DNA of 64,000 nucleotides. Origin: Streptomyces sp. NBC_01351 (GTDB taxonomy: Bacteria; Actinomycetota; Actinomycetes; Streptomycetales; Streptomycetaceae). The notes beneath the pieces were generated by a model. It ran no database searches and was not told where the DNA came from. It saw only the letters and a program-made list of their open reading frames with translations. Both the position numbers and the translations under genes were made by a program. The stretch spans positions 1,922,001 through 1,986,000 of the forward strand of contig NZ_CP108356.1 in the NCBI RefSeq assembly GCF_036237315.1, given 5' to 3'. This document shows, one piece after another, positions 60,156 to 64,000 of this stretch (the stretch's first letter is position 1; every line of letters begins with the position of its first letter).

Positions 60156-61184
60156 ATGAGCACTCTGCAGAGACACCGTTCCGCGGCGGCCCTGGCCGCC
60201 CTCTCCCTCGCCGGGGCGCTCGCGCTGACCGGCTGCGGCTCCGGCGCGGACAGCGGTACGTCGGCCACCGCCGACAAGGCCGCCGTCGCGCCGCAGGAGG
60301 GTGCGACCCAGGCGCCGGCGCCGGCCCAGGGCAAGGCCGGTGCCTCCGCGGCGGCGCCGCAGCCGGCCGACAAGAACGGACAGCAGCCGCCCGTCGCGGT
60401 CCGCCCGAACGTCATCCGTACGGCGACGCTCGGCATCGAGACGGCGGACGCCCAGAAGACCCTCGCGGCGGCCCGCACCGCGGCGGACGGCGCGGGCGGC
60501 TACGTGGGCAACGAGTCCACCCGGCGCGGCGGGGACGGCCGGATGACGTCCACCGTGACCCTGCGGGTGCCCGGCGAGCGGTACGACGCGGTGCTGGGCG
60601 CGCTGGAGGGGAGCGGAAAGCTCCTGCACCGCAAGGTCGAGGCGCAGGACGTCACCGAGAAGGTGGCCGACATCGGCAGCCGGGTCGCCTCGCAGCAGGC
60701 CAGTGTGGCGCGGGTGCGGGAGATGATGGGCAAGGCCTCGGCGCTGAGCGAGGTGGTGATGCTGGAGAGCGAGCTGAGCCGGCGCCAGTCGGACCTGGAG
60801 TCGCTGCTCGCGCAGCAGACGGCGCTGAAGGACCAGACCTCGCTGGGCACGATCACCCTGGAGGTCTCCGAGCCTGCCGAGAAGCAGGTCGTGGAGAAGA
60901 AGAAGGAGAAGGAACCCACCTTCCTGGGCGCCCTGCAGGGCGGCTGGGACGTCTTCACGAAGATCGTGCGCTACCTGATGGTGGCGATCGGCGCGCTGCT
61001 CCCGTTCGCGGCGGTGGCCGCGGTGCTGGGGCTCGGGTTCCGGTTCTACCGGCGACTGCGCCCGGCCGCGCCGAAGCAGGCACCGGCGCCGACGGCCGCC
61101 CCGGAGGCGGCCCCGGAGCGGGTCCCGGTGCCGGCGGCCCGCCCGGCGGGGACTTCCGAAACCGGAGCCGACGTCCAGGACTGA
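60156..61184 (+). CDS. DUF4349 lipoprotein
   Basis: A 342-residue secreted lipoprotein. The lipobox is in LAGALALTGCGSG (Cys near residue 26). After a disordered Ala/Pro linker, the DUF4349 domain has IRTATLGIETADAQKTLAAA, GYVGNESTRRGG, a coiled-coil region VASQQASVARVREMMGKA, and a C-terminal transmembrane helix FTKIVRYLMVAIGALLPFA. It is divergent from hemY. The family is found in envelope proteins; no enzyme role is known. Confidence 0.88.
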   Translation: MSTLQRHRSAAALAALSLAGALALTGCGSGADSGTSATADKAAVAPQEGATQAPAPAQGKAGASAAAPQPADKNGQQPPVAVRPNVIRTATLGIETADAQKTLAAARTAADGAGGYVGNESTRRGGDGRMTSTVTLRVPGERYDAVLGALEGSGKLLHRKVEAQDVTEKVADIGSRVASQQASVARVREMMGKASALSEVVMLESELSRRQSDLESLLAQQTALKDQTSLGTITLEVSEPAEKQVVEKKKEKEPTFLGALQGGWDVFTKIVRYLMVAIGALLPFAAVAAVLGLGFRFYRRLRPAAPKQAPAPTAAPEAAPERVPVPAARPAGTSETGADVQD

Positions 61185-61247
61185 ACGCGCGTTCGCCCGT
61201 AGCGTGTTCACCATCCGGTGAGCGGCGCTGAAGGGGCGGTAGGAACC

Positions 61248-62630
61248 ATGGGGACGGAACGACTGGTGGTGGTCGGCGGTGACGCGGCGGGGATGTCCGC
61301 CGCGTCACAGGCCCGCCGGCTCAAGGGCCCGGCGGAGCTGGAGATCGTCGCCTTCGAGCGCGGGCACTTCACCTCGTACTCCGCGTGCGGGATCCCGTAC
61401 TGGATCGGCGGCCAGGTGGCCGAGCGGGACGACCTGATCGCCCGCACACCCGAGGAGCACCGCGCCCGGGACATCGACCTGCGCACCCGCACGGAGGTCG
61501 TGGAGCTGGACCTCGCCGGATCGCGGGTGCGCGCCCGGGATCTGGACACCGGATCCGAATCCTGGACGGGCTACGACAAGCTCGTCCTGGCGACGGGCGC
61601 CCGCCCGGTCCGCCCGCGGCTCCCCGGCATCGGCGCGCACGGGGTCCACGGCATCCAGACCCTGGACGACGGCCAGCGCCTCATGACCACTCTGGAACGT
61701 ACGGAGGGCCGCCGGGCGGTCGTCGTCGGCGCGGGCTACATCGGCGTGGAGATGGCGGAGGCCCTGGTCGGGCGGGGCTACGAGGTCACCGTCCTGCACC
61801 GCGGGGAGCAGCCGATGGCCACCCTGGACCCGGACATGGGCGGCCTGGTGCACAGCGCGATGAACGGCATGGGGATCCGTACGGTCTCCCGCGCCGAGGT
61901 GACCAAGATCCTCACCGACGAGGAGGGCCGGGCCCGCGCGGTGGCCACGGCGGCGGGCGAGGAGTACGAGGCGGACGTGGTCGTCCTCGGCATCGGCGTG
62001 GAGCCCCGCACGGCCCTCGCCCGCGCCGCCGGCCTCCCCCTCGGCCCCTCGGGCGGCATCCTCACGGACCTCTCGATGCGGGTCCGGGGCCACGAGGACA
62101 TCTGGGCGGGCGGGGACTGCGTGGAGGTCCTGGACCTGGTCGCGGGCCGCACCCGGCACATCCCGCTGGGCACGCACGCGAACAAGCACGGCCAGGTCAT
62201 CGGCTCGGGCGTCGGCGGCGGCTACGCCACGTTCCCGGGCGTCGTCGGTACGGCGGTGAGCAAGGTCTGCGACCTGGAGATCGCCCGTACGGGGCTGCGC
62301 GAGCGGGACGCGCTGGAGGCGGGACTGCGGTTCGTGACGGCCACGATCACCTCGACCAACACGGCGGGCTACTACCCGGGCGCGACGGAGATGACGGTCA
62401 AGATGCTGGCGGAACGCCGCACGGGCCGGCTCCTGGGCGTCCAGATCGTCGGCGGCGCGGGCTCCGCGAAACGGGTCGACATCGCGGCGGTCGCCCTCAC
62501 CGCCGGGATGACGGTGGAACAGGTGGTCTCGCTTGACCTGGGCTACGCGCCCCCGTTCTCCCCGGTCTGGGACCCCATCCTGGTCGCCGCCCGCAAGGCG
62601 GTCACTGCGGTGCGGGCGGCGGGGGTCTAG
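61248..62630 (+). CDS. CoA-disulfide-reductase-like flavoprotein
   Basis: FAD- and NAD(P)H-dependent oxidoreductase of 460 residues. FAD motif GGDAAGMSAASQARR, the single redox cysteine in SACGIPYWIGG (near residue 45), NADH motif VGAGYIGVEMAEAL near 160, and GGDCVEVLDL near 290. The single Cys is typical of CoA-disulfide reductase or NADH oxidase. The ATG at 61248 is chosen; GTG at 61218 would add ten residues. It has no obvious partner. Confidence 0.87.
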   Translation: MGTERLVVVGGDAAGMSAASQARRLKGPAELEIVAFERGHFTSYSACGIPYWIGGQVAERDDLIARTPEEHRARDIDLRTRTEVVELDLAGSRVRARDLDTGSESWTGYDKLVLATGARPVRPRLPGIGAHGVHGIQTLDDGQRLMTTLERTEGRRAVVVGAGYIGVEMAEALVGRGYEVTVLHRGEQPMATLDPDMGGLVHSAMNGMGIRTVSRAEVTKILTDEEGRARAVATAAGEEYEADVVVLGIGVEPRTALARAAGLPLGPSGGILTDLSMRVRGHEDIWAGGDCVEVLDLVAGRTRHIPLGTHANKHGQVIGSGVGGGYATFPGVVGTAVSKVCDLEIARTGLRERDALEAGLRFVTATITSTNTAGYYPGATEMTVKMLAERRTGRLLGVQIVGGAGSAKRVDIAAVALTAGMTVEQVVSLDLGYAPPFSPVWDPILVAARKAVTAVRAAGV

Positions 62631-62681
62631 TGCCGCGCCTACGCTGGAAGGGACCTCCGCCTCGGGGACGTTTCGGATGAG

Positions 62682-63668
62682 GTGACGTCATTGCCCCGAC
62701 GCAAGGGGATCCCCGCCTTCGCCGCTGCCGCCGCCCTCACCGCCGCGTGCCTGGTCACAGGGCCGGCGCTCGCCGCTCCCGCCGCGCCGGGGGACGACCC
62801 GTGCGTGACCTCACTGCCGGACAGTTTCTGGCGTGCCCCCGTGGACACGCTGCCCGTGCACCCGTCCTCCGCCCGGTACGTCTCCTCGATCGGGGCCGCG
62901 GATCCCCTGCACCCGGACTTCGGGTCGGGCCTCAGCAGGGGTCAGCCCTTCGGCATTCCGGTCACCGTCTCGGACTCGCCGGTTCCGGAAACGAAGGTCA
63001 CCCTGGACTACCCCGAGGAGAGCGAGACGTCCGGGTACCGGATCCCGCGGGACGCCAGGATCGAGAACGGACCGGCGAGCGACGGGGACCGGCACGTCAT
63101 CGTCTGGGACCGCGACCTGTGCAAGGCCTACGAGCTCTTCGACGCGCAGCAGGAGGACGTCGACGCCTGGCACGCCGGTTCGGGCGCGATCTTCGATCTG
63201 CGGTCGAACGACCTGCGCCCCGACGGGTGGACCTCGGCCGATGCCGCCGGCCTGGCCATCCTCCCGGGCCTGGTGCGCTACGAGGAGGCGGCGGCCGGGC
63301 GGATCGACCACGCCATCCGCATCACCGTGCCCCGCTCGGACCAGAGCTACGTCTGGCCGGCGCGGCACCAAGCGGGCGCCGCGGCGGACGAGTCACTGCC
63401 CCCGATGGGGCTGCGGCTGCGGCTCAAGGGCTCGGTGGACACCTCGGAGCTGGCGCCGCAGGCGAAGGCCGTGGCCGAGGCGCTCAAGAAGTACGGCGCC
63501 ATCGTCGCGGACAACGGCTCGGCCTGGTTCATCTCCGGCGAGGAGCACCCCGGCTGGGACAACTCCCAGCTCGACGGGCTCAAGGACTTCAAGGGATCGG
63601 ACTTCGAAGCGGTCGACGCGTCCGGGCTCCAGCAGTCGCCGGATTCGGGAGCCGTCGCCCCGAGGTGA
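62682..63668 (+). CDS. Secreted protein of unknown function
   Basis: A 328-residue exported protein. The signal is RRKGIPAFAAAAALTAACLVTGPALA. The mature part has an aromatic-rich repeated layout (VIVWDRDLCKAYELFDAQQ, YEEAAAGRIDHAIRITVPRS, AIVADNGSAWFISGEEHP) and two Cys (DDPCVTSL, RDLCKAY) that may pair. No family was recognised; it may bind carbohydrate. GTG at 62682 or TTG at 62691 could be the start. It is convergent with hemE. Confidence 0.75.
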   Translation: MTSLPRRKGIPAFAAAAALTAACLVTGPALAAPAAPGDDPCVTSLPDSFWRAPVDTLPVHPSSARYVSSIGAADPLHPDFGSGLSRGQPFGIPVTVSDSPVPETKVTLDYPEESETSGYRIPRDARIENGPASDGDRHVIVWDRDLCKAYELFDAQQEDVDAWHAGSGAIFDLRSNDLRPDGWTSADAAGLAILPGLVRYEEAAAGRIDHAIRITVPRSDQSYVWPARHQAGAAADESLPPMGLRLRLKGSVDTSELAPQAKAVAEALKKYGAIVADNGSAWFISGEEHPGWDNSQLDGLKDFKGSDFEAVDASGLQQSPDSGAVAPR

Positions 63669-63704
63669 TCCCCGGGACGCGGCGACCGTACGGAACGCTT
63701 CGGC

Positions 63705-64000
63705 TCAGCGGGCCGTCTTGGTGTGGACGTAGTCCACCAGGCGGGTCAGGGCTTCCGGGTCGGTCGTCGGCAGGACTCCGTGGCCCAGGTTGAAGACGTG
63801 GCCCTCCAGGCCGGCCGCGGCCGCGAGGACCTCGTCCGTCTTGGCCTCGACGGCCTCCGTGGTGGAGAAGAGGACGGCCGGGTCCAGGTTGCCCTGGAGC
63901 GCCTTGCCCGGTCCGACGCGACGCACGGCTTCGTCCAGCGAGACCCGGTAGTCGACGCCCATGACGTCCGCGCCGGCCTCGCCCATCAGGCCGAGGAGCT
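63705..64000 (-). CDS. hemE: Uroporphyrinogen decarboxylase, 3' part
   Basis: The last ~98 residues of HemE are present; the gene runs off the right edge of the window. Visible are GEAGADVMGVDYRVSLDEA, GNLDPAVLF and FNLGHGVLPTTDPEAL, all typical of its C-terminal half. It converts uroporphyrinogen III to coproporphyrinogen III, the substrate chain of HemY and HemQ nearby. The start and N-terminal catalytic Arg/Asp are outside the window. Confidence 0.94.
   Translation of the reverse strand, partial: LLGLMGEAGADVMGVDYRVSLDEAVRRVGPGKALQGNLDPAVLFSTTEAVEAKTDEVLAAAAGLEGHVFNLGHGVLPTTDPEALTRLVDYVHTKTAR

Overview
The window is a chromosomal segment of a Streptomyces or very close relative. The evidence is the very high GC content, extreme GC at third codon positions, many GTG starts, tightly overlapping ATGA/GTGA gene junctions, a complete cvnABCD conservon, twin-arginine secreted enzymes, and the coproporphyrin-dependent haem genes hemQ and hemY. 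All coordinates were read from the sequence; family names come from motif recognition, not database searches.

Layout. 1-9.3 kb is mostly housekeeping: treZ, a LysR regulator coupled to an M24 peptidase, a repeat-filled 700-bp spacer, a CTP-synthase-tail-like amidotransferase, tRNA-His with a strong terminator, an alpha/beta hydrolase and a Tat-exported phospholipase C. 9.35-23.5 kb is an accessory signalling or conflict locus: an FN3-like protein, a TnpB element inserted in the locus, then a tightly overlapping operon of two TRAFAC-type GTPases, their large partner protein, a tiny membrane protein, a TerY-like VWA protein, a PP2C phosphatase and a kinase. Two convergent genes follow whose products share an amyloid-like glycine/asparagine motif, at the C-terminus of one and the N-terminus of the other.

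23.6-29.6 kb is a specialised-metabolism operon resembling oleA/oleC/oleD without oleB, plus a glycosyltransferase, a cytochrome P450 with a large low-complexity insertion, and an odd ORF made of palindromic repeats. 29.6-33.4 kb is the conservon cvnABCD, followed by a TerD-family protein with a long Pro/Ala linker. 35.4-39.3 kb looks like a RiPP cluster: a 41-residue candidate precursor, a 15-bp hairpin, a B12-type radical SAM enzyme, a DUF5825-like protein and an MFS exporter. 39.3-44.3 kb is core metabolism (msrB, murC, a RibD-like reductase, zapE, an OsmC protein).

44.4-47.1 kb is a three-gene operon of a TIR-like effector, a HAD hydrolase and a methyltransferase-like protein, which may be a defence or second-messenger system. 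47.3-53.0 kb carries phoX, ppk2, a frameshifted lipoprotein polysaccharide deacetylase, the scar of a deleted ABC transporter, an AIM24 protein and a Pth2-like protein. 53.2-55.6 kb couples a DUF692/MNIO oxidase to a membrane protein with a Cys/Ser/Gly-rich tail, a likely enzyme-substrate pair; a palindromic repeat lies in frame inside the MNIO gene, with a second copy at 4.1 kb. 55.8-64 kb ends with a TAP-like protease, hemQ, hemY, a DUF4349 lipoprotein, a CoA-disulfide-reductase-like flavoprotein, a secreted protein and the 3' part of hemE.

The best candidates for something undescribed are the MNIO/Cys-tail pair, the GTPase locus with its paired amyloid-like motif proteins, the radical-SAM RiPP cluster, the TIR-HAD-methyltransferase operon and the oleACD-P450 operon.
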